This document shows, piece by piece, positions 1 through 8,114 of a stretch of 8,747 nucleotides of DNA (its first letter is position 1; every line of letters starts with the position of its first letter). The DNA comes from Alphaproteobacteria bacterium (GTDB taxonomy: Bacteria; Pseudomonadota; Alphaproteobacteria; Acetobacterales; Acetobacteraceae): contig JAAFHD010000107.1 of the NCBI GenBank assembly GCA_013298245.1, forward strand, positions 1,229 through 9,975, read 5' to 3'. A program made the translations under genes and the position numbers. Under the pieces are notes generated by a model. That model had not been told where the DNA came from. It worked only from the letters and a program-made list of their open reading frames with translations, and searched no databases.

Positions 1-443
1 GCACCACGCTGACCGTGCTGGCGGCCACCGCGGGGGCCACGCTGGTCTTCCTGTTTGCGCGCGTGATCTTCGGCGCGGATGCGCTGGCGCGGCTTGGGCC
101 ACGCGCGCAGGGCCTGGCACTCGGCATCCAGCGCAATGCCTGGTCATACCTGCTGGTGCTGCGGCTGGTGCCGCTGTTTCCCTTCTTCCTGGTCAACCTG
201 GTGCCGGCCTTCGCGGGCGTGCGGTTGCCGGTTTTCGTCCTGACCACGCTGCTTGGAATCATCCCCGGCACGGCGGTGTTCAGCCTGTCGGGTGCAGGGA
301 TCGGGCGCGTGCTGGATGCCGGCGGCACGCCGACCCTCGCGGGCATCCTGACACCCGAGATCATCCTCGCACTCAGCGGCCTTGCGGCACTCGCGTTGCT
401 CGCGATTCCGCTCCGAAAAAAATTCACCTCTGCCGCTGGGTGA
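1..443 (+). CDS. TVP38/TMEM64 (DedA-like) family membrane protein, 5'-truncated
   Basis: The reading frame is open from base 3 at the window edge and ends at TGA 441-443, giving 146 visible residues; the N-terminal part lies outside the window. The visible part is very hydrophobic. It contains the motif LRLVPLFPFFLVN (visible residues 53-65), a GIIPGT turn (85-90) and a last hydrophobic helix (about 118-136) followed by a short basic tail (RKK). The LRLxPxFP...N and GxxPGT pattern is typical of the inner-membrane TVP38/TMEM64 branch of the DedA/VTT superfamily, whose members are linked to membrane homeostasis and lipid scrambling. The true substrate cannot be told from sequence. A GTG at base 15 is the first start codon in this frame but is not the true start, because homology-like hydrophobic sequence continues upstream of it. 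The 3' end overlaps the convergent enoyl-CoA hydratase gene by 20 bp. It appears unrelated to the hut genes. Confidence 0.85.
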   Translation, partial: TTLTVLAATAGATLVFLFARVIFGADALARLGPRAQGLALGIQRNAWSYLLVLRLVPLFPFFLVNLVPAFAGVRLPVFVLTTLLGIIPGTAVFSLSGAGIGRVLDAGGTPTLAGILTPEIILALSGLAALALLAIPLRKKFTSAAG

Positions 444-444
444 A
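416..444 (-). terminator. Candidate Rho-independent terminator of the hutF-SDR-enoyl-CoA hydratase operon
   Basis: The + strand carries TTCACC (423-428) and GGTGAA (439-444), a perfect 6-bp inverted repeat around a 10-nt loop. It is preceded by seven A residues (416-422). Read on the minus strand, this is a hairpin followed at once by T7, the layout of an intrinsic terminator, at the 3' end of the minus-strand operon. The stem is short, with three G-C and three A-T pairs, so efficiency may be modest. The + strand has no T tract after the stem, so the element would act in one direction only. It lies inside the coding ends of both convergent genes. Confidence 0.5.
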
Positions 445-1164
445 GGCCGCGGTCATGCGCCGCGGCTCCTCGCTCTCCCAGGTCGCGGCATAGGCGTCGA
501 TGCCGGCGTTGATCGCCGCCGTCATCGTGCTGTCCTCCCAGACGCGCATCAGCGCCTTTTGCCGGCGCAGCGATTCCGGGCCGCAGGCGAGCAGCATGTC
601 GCACCATTCGGTGACCGCGGCGTCGAGGTCTTCGGCGATGCGTTCCACCAGGCCCCAGCGTTCGGCCTCGGCGGCGCCAATGGTGTCGCCCAGATACATC
701 AGGCGCCGCGCGCGGCCCCAGCCGATCAGGCCTGGCAGCAGCGCGGCTTCGACAACCGATGGCATGCCAACGCGCGTCTCGGGCATGCCGAAATGCGCGT
801 TGGGGGATGCGATGCGCATGTCGCAGGCGGCGGCAATTTCCAGGCCCGCGCCCAGGCACCAGCCATTGACGCGCGCGATGACCGGCTGCGGGCAATCGCG
901 GATCGCGCGGCAGACATGGTGAATGCGGGTGATGAAGGCGCGCGCGTCATCCGGGGTTGCGATGCGCGCCATTTCGGTGATGTCGGCGCCGCCGATGAAG
1001 GCGCGCGTGCCCTCGCCGGTCAGCACCACCACGCGCGCGTCGCGCGGCACGGCTTGCACGGCGCGCAGCAGCGCCTCCAGCAGTGTCGTGCCGAGACTGT
1101 TCAGCTTGCGGTCGTTCGCGATGGTGATGCGCGCCACCGCGCCGGTGAAATCCGTCTCGATCAA
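424..1164 (-). CDS. Enoyl-CoA hydratase/isomerase (crotonase) family protein
   Basis: This is a 246-residue crotonase-fold protein, close to the usual 255-260. The oxyanion-hole region AFIGGAD is at residues 55-61. A second glycine-rich block, GWCLGAGLEIAAACD, is at 101-115, followed by FGMPETRVGMP at 125-135. Glu109 and Glu129 align with the two catalytic glutamates of classical enoyl-CoA hydratase (Glu144 and Glu164 of the rat enzyme), so hydratase activity on a trans-2-enoyl-CoA is plausible. The specific substrate is not recognisable. The start chosen is TTG at 1164: no ATG or GTG lies nearby in frame, the N-terminus then begins IETDFTGAVARITIAN as family members do, and GGGGA stands 9 nt upstream. 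The TTG overlaps the SDR stop as TTGA, which suggests translational coupling. An in-frame extension to 1311 would run through the SDR gene and looks spurious. The gene is last in the hutF operon, and its stop is embedded in the inverted repeat at 423-444. Confidence 0.85.
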   Translation of the reverse strand: MIETDFTGAVARITIANDRKLNSLGTTLLEALLRAVQAVPRDARVVVLTGEGTRAFIGGADITEMARIATPDDARAFITRIHHVCRAIRDCPQPVIARVNGWCLGAGLEIAAACDMRIASPNAHFGMPETRVGMPSVVEAALLPGLIGWGRARRLMYLGDTIGAAEAERWGLVERIAEDLDAAVTEWCDMLLACGPESLRRQKALMRVWEDSTMTAAINAGIDAYAATWESEEPRRMTAAFTQRQR

Positions 1165-1906
1165 TGCATCACATCCCCGCCATTGGGCGACAGGCAGGCG
1201 CCCACGTAGAAGCCGCCACCAGGCCCCGCCAGCAGCAGCGCGGTTGCGGCGATATGATCGACATGACCCAGGCGCCCGATGGGCAGGCTGGCCTCGATCG
1301 CGCGGCGCCATTCGGGGCCGCGTGCGGCGGTCAGATCGGTCTCGATCGGCCCGGGGCCAATGGCGTTGATCAGCACGCCGCGTGGTGCCGCTTCATAGGA
1401 CAGCGCGCGGGTGAAACCGATGATCGCCGCCTTCGCCGCGCAATAGGGTGTCAGCAGTGGCGATCCCTTGAAGCCCAGCTGCGATGCCATGTTGATGATG
1501 CGCCCAGAACCACGCGCGCACATCGCCGGATAGACGGCCTGCGCCATGAAGAACATGCCCTTGATGTGCACATCCATCACGCGGTCGAAGTCGGCTTCGG
1601 TCAGTGTTTCAAAGGCGCCGCGGATGTTCAGCCCGGCATTGTTGACCAGCACATCAGGCATGCGCGTCGCAGCCTCGGCGGCGGCCGTGAAGCTTCGGAT
1701 GGCGGCGGTGTCGCCCATATCGGCGCTGGTGTGGAAGGCCTGGCGGCCCATCGCGCGGATTTCAGCGGCGACCTCTTCGGCGCGCGCGTCATCGTCCAGA
1801 TGGTTGAAGGCGATGTCAGCACCCTCACGCGCGAAGGCCAGCGCGATAGCACGCCCGATGCCGCGGCTCGCGCCGGTGATCCAGGCCACCTGGCCCTGCA
1901 ATGCGC

Positions 1907-1910
<4 letters not shown>
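1161..1910 (-). CDS. SDR family NAD(P)-dependent oxidoreductase
   Basis: This 249-residue protein is a classical short-chain dehydrogenase/reductase. The cofactor motif TGASRGIG is at residues 12-19, NNAG at 90-93, the catalytic Ser143 (MASQLG), and the YxxxK pair Tyr156/Lys160, followed by the GPGPIETDL segment typical of the family. The Asn of the extended SDR catalytic tetrad is His115 here (DVHIKG), a replacement seen in other SDRs. The residues after strand 2 (NHLDDDAR) do not settle NAD versus NADP. The C-terminus ends in SPNGGDVMH, matching the usual xxxDGG end. The likely reaction is reversible oxidation of a hydroxyl on a small or acyl-CoA/ACP substrate; the substrate is unknown. The start is clear: AAGGAG lies 8 nt before the ATG, inside the end of hutF, and the start overlaps the hutF stop as ATGA. 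The gene is therefore co-transcribed and probably coupled with hutF. Confidence 0.92.
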
Positions 1911-3253
<1,343 letters not shown>

Positions 3254-3307
3254 GGCCCGAAGTGTCGCGCCCTGTGGCGCGGGCCGCAAGCCGCGCTATG
3301 ATCCGCC
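3254..3307. promoter_or_regulatory. Divergent hutF/hutU promoter region
   Basis: These 54 bp separate the hutF and hutU start codons and must hold the promoters of both operons, unless these lie inside coding sequence. Toward hutU, TATGAT (3297-3302) matches the sigma70 -10 consensus at 5 of 6 bases. It ends only 5 nt before the ATG and no good -35 is visible. Toward hutF, the minus strand has TTGCGG (3289-3284), a 17-nt spacer, then GACACT (3266-3261), 7 nt before the hutF ATG; this is a weak match at good spacing. Neither start has a Shine-Dalgarno sequence, which together points to leaderless transcripts. A perfect inverted repeat, CGCGCC (3266-3271), CTGT, GGCGCG (3276-3281), sits between the two and could be an operator. 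These are motif readings only. Confidence 0.45.
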
Positions 3308-4966
3308 ATGGACAACCGCTTCCGCAACGCCCCCGCCATCCGCAGCCCGCGCGGCCTGCAGCTTTCAGCCAAGCACTGGAGCACCGAGGCGCCGCTGCGC
3401 ATGCTGATGAACAACCTCGATGACGAGGTGGCGGAAAAGCCCGGCGAACTGGTCGTCTATGGCGGCATCGGCCGCGCGGCGCGCGACTGGGACAGCTATG
3501 AGCGCATTGTCGCGACGCTGAAGCGCCTGGAAGAAAACCAGACGCTGCTGGTGCAATCGGGCAAACCTGTGGGCGTGTTTGAAACCCACGCGGATGCGCC
3601 CCGCGTGCTGATCGCCAATTCCAACCTGGTGCCGAACTGGGCCAGCTGGGAGCACTTCGACAAGCTCGATCGGCTGGGGCTGATGATGTATGGCCAGATG
3701 ACCGCGGGGTCGTGGATCTACATCGGCACGCAGGGCATCGTGCAGGGCACCTATGAGACGTTTGTTGAAGCGGGGCGCCAGCATTTCGGCGGGAGTCTGA
3801 CCGGCAAGTGGATCCTCACCGGCGGCCTTGGCGGGATGGGTGGCGCGCAGCCCTTGGCGGGTGTGTTCGCGGGCGCTTCCGTGCTGGCGGTGGAATGCCA
3901 GCCGAGCCGCATCGAGAAGCGGCTGGAAACGCGCTACCTGGATTACCGCGCCGATGATCTGGACACCGCACTGAACATGGTGCGCAACGCGACGCGCCCG
4001 ATCAGCGTCGGCCTGCTCGGCAATGCGGCGGAGATTTTTCCCGAACTGGTGCGCCGCGGCGTGGTGCCGGATATCGTGACCGACCAGACCTCCGCGCATG
4101 ATCCGGTCAATGGCTATCTGCCCGCCGGATGGACGCTGGATGAGTGGGAGACCAAGCGCGTTTCCGACCCGCGCGCGGTGGCGGCCGCGGCCAAGCGCAG
4201 CATGGTGGCGCATGTGCAGGCCATGCTGGATTTTCAGCGCATGGGTTCGGCCGTGCTCGACTACGGCAACAACATCCGCCAGATGGCGAAGGACGAAGGC
4301 CTGCTGAACGCCTTCGATTTCCCAGGCTTCGTCCCCGCCTATATCCGCCCGTTGTTCTGCCGTGGCGTGGGGCCGTTCCGCTGGGCCGCGCTGTCCGGCG
4401 ACCCCGACGACATCCGCAAGACCGATGATCGCGTGCGCGAGTTGATGCCGCATGACGCGCATCTGCATCGCTGGCTCGACATGGCGCGCGAGCGCATCGC
4501 GTTTCAGGGCCTGCCCGCGCGCATCTGCTGGGTGGGCCTGGGCGATCGGCATCGGTTGGGCCTGGCCTTCAACGAAATGGTCGCGCGCGGCGAAATCGGG
4601 CCTGTCGTCATCGGGCGCGACCATCTGGATAGTGGGTCCGTGGCGTCCCCGAACCGCGAGACGGAAGCGATGATGGATGGCTCCGATGCCGTCTCCGACT
4701 GGCCCCTGCTGAACGCGCTGCTCAACACCGCCAGTGGCGCCACCTGGGTGTCGCTGCATCACGGCGGCGGCGTCGGCATGGGCTATTCGCAGCATTCGGG
4801 CATGGTGATCGTCGCCGATGGCACCGCAGACGCCGCGCGGCGCCTCAAGCGCGTCTTGTGGAACGACCCCGCCACCGGCGTGATGCGCCACGCCGATGCG
4901 GGCTACGAAATCGCGCGCAGCTCCGCACGAGAGCATGGCCTGGACCTGCCGGGGATCGCGCTATGA
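3308..4966 (+). CDS. hutU: Urocanate hydratase (HutU)
   Basis: Urocanase adds water to urocanate, giving 4-imidazolone-5-propionate, the second step of histidine degradation; it is a cytosolic homodimer with tightly bound NAD+. The protein has 552 residues, matching the family length of about 555. The urocanase signature [10 protein letters not shown] is at residues 399-408, and its Cys407 corresponds to the active-site Cys410 of the Pseudomonas putida enzyme. The glycine-rich NAD-binding segment [11 protein letters not shown] is at 171-181. [11 protein letters not shown] near the N-terminus, TDQTSAHDP (258-266) and [16 protein letters not shown] (483-498) are further conserved blocks. The start ATG at 3308 gives a family-like N-terminus. 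There is no Shine-Dalgarno sequence, and a TATGAT box lies just upstream. This is the first gene of the plus-strand hut operon, and its stop overlaps the hutH start as ATGA. Confidence 0.98.
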   Translation: MDNRFRNAPAIRSPRGLQLSAKHWSTEAPLRMLMNNLDDEVAEKPGELVVYGGIGRAARDWDSYERIVATLKRLEENQTLLVQSGKPVGVFETHADAPRVLIANSNLVPNWASWEHFDKLDRLGLMMYGQMTAGSWIYIGTQGIVQGTYETFVEAGRQHFGGSLTGKWILTGGLGGMGGAQPLAGVFAGASVLAVECQPSRIEKRLETRYLDYRADDLDTALNMVRNATRPISVGLLGNAAEIFPELVRRGVVPDIVTDQTSAHDPVNGYLPAGWTLDEWETKRVSDPRAVAAAAKRSMVAHVQAMLDFQRMGSAVLDYGNNIRQMAKDEGLLNAFDFPGFVPAYIRPLFCRGVGPFRWAALSGDPDDIRKTDDRVRELMPHDAHLHRWLDMARERIAFQGLPARICWVGLGDRHRLGLAFNEMVARGEIGPVVIGRDHLDSGSVASPNRETEAMMDGSDAVSDWPLLNALLNTASGATWVSLHHGGGVGMGYSQHSGMVIVADGTADAARRLKRVLWNDPATGVMRHADAGYEIARSSAREHGLDLPGIAL

Positions 4967-6456
4967 CGCCCGGTGATGCAGGCCTGCGCGAACTGGCCGC
5001 GATCAGCGCCGGCGCGCCGCTGCGCCTGACGGGCGATTGGCGGGCGGCCGTGCAGTCCAGCCATGATGCATTGGCCGCAGCACTGGCCACCGGTGCGGCG
5101 TTGTACGGCGTGAACACCGGCTTTGGAAAACTGGCCCAGACGCGCATCGCGGATGCGGAACTCGCAGCACTGCAACTGAATTTGCTGCGCAGCCATGCCG
5201 CCGGCGTGGGCAAGCGCCTCGCCCCTCGTGTGGTGCGCCTGGTGATGGCGCTCAAGGCACTGGCGTTGGCGCAGGGTGCATCCGGTGTGCGGCCGATCAT
5301 CATCGACTACCTGACGGAAATGCTGGCGCAGGATGTGCTGCCGATCATCCCCTCGCGCGGGTCGGTCGGCGCATCGGGAGACCTCGCACCACTGGCCCAT
5401 ATGTCGCTGGTGCTGGTGGGCGAAGGGCGCGCGCTGTTTCGCGGCGTGGAAGTGGCAGGCGGCGATGCGCTGGCGCAGCTTGGCCTGAAGCCGCTCTCGC
5501 TTGGCCCCAAGGAAGGCCTCGCACTGCTGAACGGCACGCAGGTCAGCACTGCCATCGCACTGGATGCGCTGTTCCGCGCGCGGCGGTTGTTCGCAACCGC
5601 CCTGGTCTCGGCCGCACTCTCCACCGAAGGGCTGCGTGGTTCCGACACGCCCTTCGATGCGCGCATCCACGCGCTGCGCCGCCAGCCCGGGCAGATCCGC
5701 GTGGCGGCCGCATTGGCGGGCCTGATGTCGGGCAGCGCCATCCGCGAAAGCCATCGCATCGACGACCCGCGCGTGCAGGACCCCTATTCGATCCGCTGCA
5801 CGCCGCAGGTGCTGGGTGCCGCGCTGGACGCCATGGACCACAGCGCCGCGGTGCTGGAACGCGAGGCCAATGCGGTCACCGACAACCCGCTGATCATCGG
5901 CGGAGAGGTTTTGTCAGGCGGGAATTTCCACGCCGAACCCGTGGGCTTCGCGGCCGACCATATGGCACTCGCGATGGCGGAAACGGGTGCGATCGCCGAG
6001 CGCCGAATCGCACTGCTGATCGACCCCGCATTGTCCGGCCTGCCCGCTTTTCTGGTGCGCGATGGGGGCGTGAATTCAGGCTTCATGATCGCCCAGGTCA
6101 CCGCCGCTGCGCTGACCGCGGAGAACCGGCATCTGGCCAATCCGCGCGTCACCGACAGCCTGCCGACCAGCGCCAACCAGGAAGACCATGTCTCCATGGC
6201 GACCGGTGCCGCGCTGCGCTTGCGGCCGATGTATCGCAACCTGGCCGATATCCTGGCGGTGGAATTGCTGGCCGCCGCGCAGGCCATCGAATTCCATCGG
6301 CCGCTGCGCAGTTCGCAACCGCTGGAAGCGGCGCATGCGCTGGTGCGTGGTGTGGCGCGCGCCTGGGACAGTGATCGGCTGATGGCGCCCGATATCGCCG
6401 CTGTTTCCGGGCTTGTGCGCGCCGGGCGCTTCGCCGGGCTGGCGGGCGAATATTGA
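4963..6456 (+). CDS. hutH: Histidine ammonia-lyase (HutH)
   Basis: This enzyme removes ammonia from L-histidine to form trans-urocanate, the entry step of the pathway. The 497-residue protein is a normal-length member of the MIO-dependent aromatic ammonia-lyase family. The Ala137-Ser138-Gly139 triad in [14 protein letters not shown] would cyclise to the MIO electrophile. Active-site residues known from the P. putida enzyme are all present: Tyr48 (LYGVNTGFG), His78 (RSHAAGVG, distinguishing histidine from phenylalanine/tyrosine lyases), Asn190 (LLNGTQ), Gln272, Tyr275 and Arg278 (VQDPYSIR), Phe322 (GGNFHAEP) and Glu407 ([10 protein letters not shown]). The start chosen is ATG 4963, which overlaps the hutU stop as ATGA and has GGGGA (4951-4955) 7 nt upstream; an upstream in-frame start at 4858 lies inside hutU and gives non-family sequence. 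The stop shares one base with the hutI start (TGATG), indicating coupled translation in the operon. Confidence 0.98.
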   Translation: MTPGDAGLRELAAISAGAPLRLTGDWRAAVQSSHDALAAALATGAALYGVNTGFGKLAQTRIADAELAALQLNLLRSHAAGVGKRLAPRVVRLVMALKALALAQGASGVRPIIIDYLTEMLAQDVLPIIPSRGSVGASGDLAPLAHMSLVLVGEGRALFRGVEVAGGDALAQLGLKPLSLGPKEGLALLNGTQVSTAIALDALFRARRLFATALVSAALSTEGLRGSDTPFDARIHALRRQPGQIRVAAALAGLMSGSAIRESHRIDDPRVQDPYSIRCTPQVLGAALDAMDHSAAVLEREANAVTDNPLIIGGEVLSGGNFHAEPVGFAADHMALAMAETGAIAERRIALLIDPALSGLPAFLVRDGGVNSGFMIAQVTAAALTAENRHLANPRVTDSLPTSANQEDHVSMATGAALRLRPMYRNLADILAVELLAAAQAIEFHRPLRSSQPLEAAHALVRGVARAWDSDRLMAPDIAAVSGLVRAGRFAGLAGEY

Positions 6457-7640
6457 TGCGAATCTGGCGCGGCGCGCATTTGGCCACGATGGCCGATGAT
6501 GCGCTTGGCATCATCGAGGATGGCGCCGTCGCCGTGGCCGATGGGCGCATCACCTGGGTGGGCCGCGCGGCCGATGCGCCGGCCGGTGAGAGCGTGGATT
6601 GCGAAGGTGCCTGGCTGCTGCCCGGGTTGATCGATTGCCACACGCATCTGGTCTTCGGCGGCGATCGCGCGGCGGAATACGAACAACGCCTGGCGGGTGC
6701 CAGCTATGAGGAGATTGCGCGCGCGGGTGGCGGCATCCTCTCCTCCGTGCGCGCGACGCGCACAGCCGATGACGCGGCGCTGCTGGCGCAAAGCCTGCCG
6801 CGCCTCGATGGGCTGTTGGCCGAGGGTGTCACCACCGTTGAAGTCAAATCCGGCTACGGGTTGGATGCCGCCAACGAACTGAAGCAGCTGCGCGCAGCAC
6901 GCGCATTGGGCGCCGCGCGGGCGGTGAACATCACCACCACGCTGCTGGCAGCGCACGCGACACCGCCCGAATTCGCCGGCCGTCGCGCCGAATACGCGCG
7001 CCATGTGGCGGAGCACATCCTGCCCTTGGCCGCGCGCGAAAACCTGGCCGATGCAGTGGACGCCTTCGCCGATTCCATCGCCTTCACCAATGAGGAAACC
7101 GGCTGGGTTTTCGCCGCCGCGCGCGAGGCCGGGCTGCCCGTGAAACTGCACGCCGACCAACTGACGGATCAGGGCGGCGCCGCGCTGGCCGCCGCCTGGC
7201 GCGCGCTGTCGGCCGATCATCTGGAGCGCGCCAATGAAGGCGGCCTGGCCGCCATGGGCCGCGCCGGCACCGTGGCCGTGCTGCTGCCGGGCGCTGCCTT
7301 CACGCTGCGCGAAACCGCGCACCCCGACGTGCCCGCGATGCGCCGGCATGGCGTGCGCATGGCGCTGTCCACCGACATGAACCCAGGCTCTTCGCCGGCA
7401 CGCTCGTTGCTGCTGATGCTGAACCTGGGCTGCACGCTGTTCCGCATGACGGTGGCCGAAGCGCTGCTGGGTGTGACGCGCCATGCGGCCGCGGCACTCG
7501 GCATGCCAGACCGCGGCGTGCTGGCACCCGGCATGCGCGCGGATTTCGCGCTGTATCGCGTGGGCCGCCCCGCCGAGCTTTGCTACTGGATGGGCCACAA
7601 TCCGTGCGTGGGCCGCGTGGTGGGCGGGCTGCGCACGTGA
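6456..7640 (+). CDS. hutI: Imidazolonepropionase (HutI)
   Basis: This enzyme hydrolyses 4-imidazolone-5-propionate to N-formimino-L-glutamate, the third step of histidine breakdown. The protein has 394 residues, slightly under the usual 400-420. It is an amidohydrolase with the metal-binding pair H62/H64 ([10 protein letters not shown]), H232 (KLHADQL), H255 (SADHLE) and Asp307 (STDMNPGS). [10 protein letters not shown] (128-137) and [10 protein letters not shown] (163-172) are specific HutI blocks, the latter including a substrate-contacting His. The usual FCE triplet after the HutI midpoint reads FAD here (204-206). The start is ATG 6456, giving MRIWRG; a TTG one codon earlier is possible but less likely. 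The start shares its A with the hutH stop, and the stop overlaps the next gene's GTG as GTGA. The C-terminus ([11 protein letters not shown]) is as in other HutI proteins. Confidence 0.97.
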   Translation: MRIWRGAHLATMADDALGIIEDGAVAVADGRITWVGRAADAPAGESVDCEGAWLLPGLIDCHTHLVFGGDRAAEYEQRLAGASYEEIARAGGGILSSVRATRTADDAALLAQSLPRLDGLLAEGVTTVEVKSGYGLDAANELKQLRAARALGAARAVNITTTLLAAHATPPEFAGRRAEYARHVAEHILPLAARENLADAVDAFADSIAFTNEETGWVFAAAREAGLPVKLHADQLTDQGGAALAAAWRALSADHLERANEGGLAAMGRAGTVAVLLPGAAFTLRETAHPDVPAMRRHGVRMALSTDMNPGSSPARSLLLMLNLGCTLFRMTVAEALLGVTRHAAAALGMPDRGVLAPGMRADFALYRVGRPAELCYWMGHNPCVGRVVGGLRT

Positions 7641-8050
7641 CCGACCCAGCCGCGCTGACCGCCATCATGCATCGCGGCGTGCCGCTGGCGGCCGCCTGGA
7701 ATGTCTCCGTGCTGGACGCGGCCGATGGTGTGGCGCGGCTGCGCCTGCCGGCATCGGCTGAACTGCTGCGGCCAGGCAATACCGTGTCAGGCCCCGCCAT
7801 CATGGGGCTGGCGGATGTGGCCATGTGGATGGCGCTGCTGACGCGCACGGGCGGGCAGGACAACGCCGTGACGTCGTCGATGAACGTCAATTTCATCCGC
7901 CCCGCCGGCCCCGGCCCGCTGGTCGCGACCGCGCGCATCATCAAGGCCGGCAAGCGCATGATCTATGGCGAGGTGCTGATCGGGCCTGAGGACGCGGACG
8001 AACCGGCCGTGCACGTGACCACCCATTGGGTCGTTATTGCGAAAGGGTAA
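7637..8050 (+). CDS. PaaI-type hotdog-fold thioesterase
   Basis: This is a 137-residue single-domain hotdog protein of the PaaI/4HBT acyl-CoA thioesterase type. The core pattern [20 protein letters not shown] (residues 45-64) places Asp60 at the position of the catalytic Asp of PaaI-like enzymes. The frequent HGG motif just before it is SGP (51-53), as I recall from an alphaproteobacterial subfamily. [11 protein letters not shown] forms the next conserved strand, and VHVTTHWVV the last. The likely reaction is hydrolysis of an acyl-CoA to acid and CoA; the substrate is unknown. The chosen start is GTG 7637, overlapping the hutI stop as GTGA; an ATG at 7667 would cut ten residues and break the overlap. 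It is the last gene of the hutUHI operon. The overlap argues for a shared transcript, but no step of histidine breakdown to glutamate needs CoA. Confidence 0.85.
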   Translation: MTDPAALTAIMHRGVPLAAAWNVSVLDAADGVARLRLPASAELLRPGNTVSGPAIMGLADVAMWMALLTRTGGQDNAVTSSMNVNFIRPAGPGPLVATARIIKAGKRMIYGEVLIGPEDADEPAVHVTTHWVVIAKG

Positions 8051-8081
8051 CCCTGGGCTTCCGGCCTGCCCTGGCCTGCGC

Positions 8082-8107
8082 TACACGCCGCGCACCATTC
8101 ACAGGGG
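8082..8107 (+). promoter_or_regulatory. Possible promoter -10 and ribosome-binding site for the aldolase gene
   Basis: In the 64-bp gap before the aldolase, AGGGG at 8103-8107 stands 7 nt from the ATG at 8115 and fixes that start. A weak -10-like TACACG (8082-8087) lies 17 nt downstream of a poor -35 (TTCCGG, 8059-8064). The ribosome-binding site is convincing, the promoter only suggestive. The gap itself implies that the aldolase may be transcribed separately from the hut operon. Confidence 0.3.
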
Positions 8108-8114
8108 CCAGGCC

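Noticed and set aside
416..422. A7 run near the 3' end of the TVP38/TMEM64 gene as a slippage or frameshift site
   Set aside because: The frame ends normally a few codons later at the family-like C-terminus, so slippage would change only the tail. The T7 on the opposite strand is better explained as part of the terminator.
3254..3289. Extension of HutF to a TTG start at 3289
   Set aside because: It adds MRPAPQGATLRA, which is not family-like, and would nearly remove the divergent promoter gap. The ATG at 3253 gives the expected N-terminus.
3254..3307. HutC operator of the Pseudomonas type (TGTATATACA-like)
   Set aside because: No such AT-rich palindrome is present in the gap between hutF and hutU.
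3365..4936. Long open frame on the minus strand opposite hutU (523 codons)
   Set aside because: It is the antisense shadow of hutU, produced by the GCG/CGC codon bias that removes stops from other frames. Its translation is rich in His/Arg/Ala with no recognisable domain.
5784..7598. Minus-strand open frame of 604 codons opposite hutH and hutI
   Set aside because: It spans two confirmed genes on the other strand, is low in complexity and shows no family motif, so it is a compositional shadow.
8052..8074. Possible terminator hairpin after the thioesterase gene
   Set aside because: CCTGGGC and GCCCTGG can pair with one T-T mismatch, but no T tract follows. Such pairing is expected by chance in GC-rich DNA.
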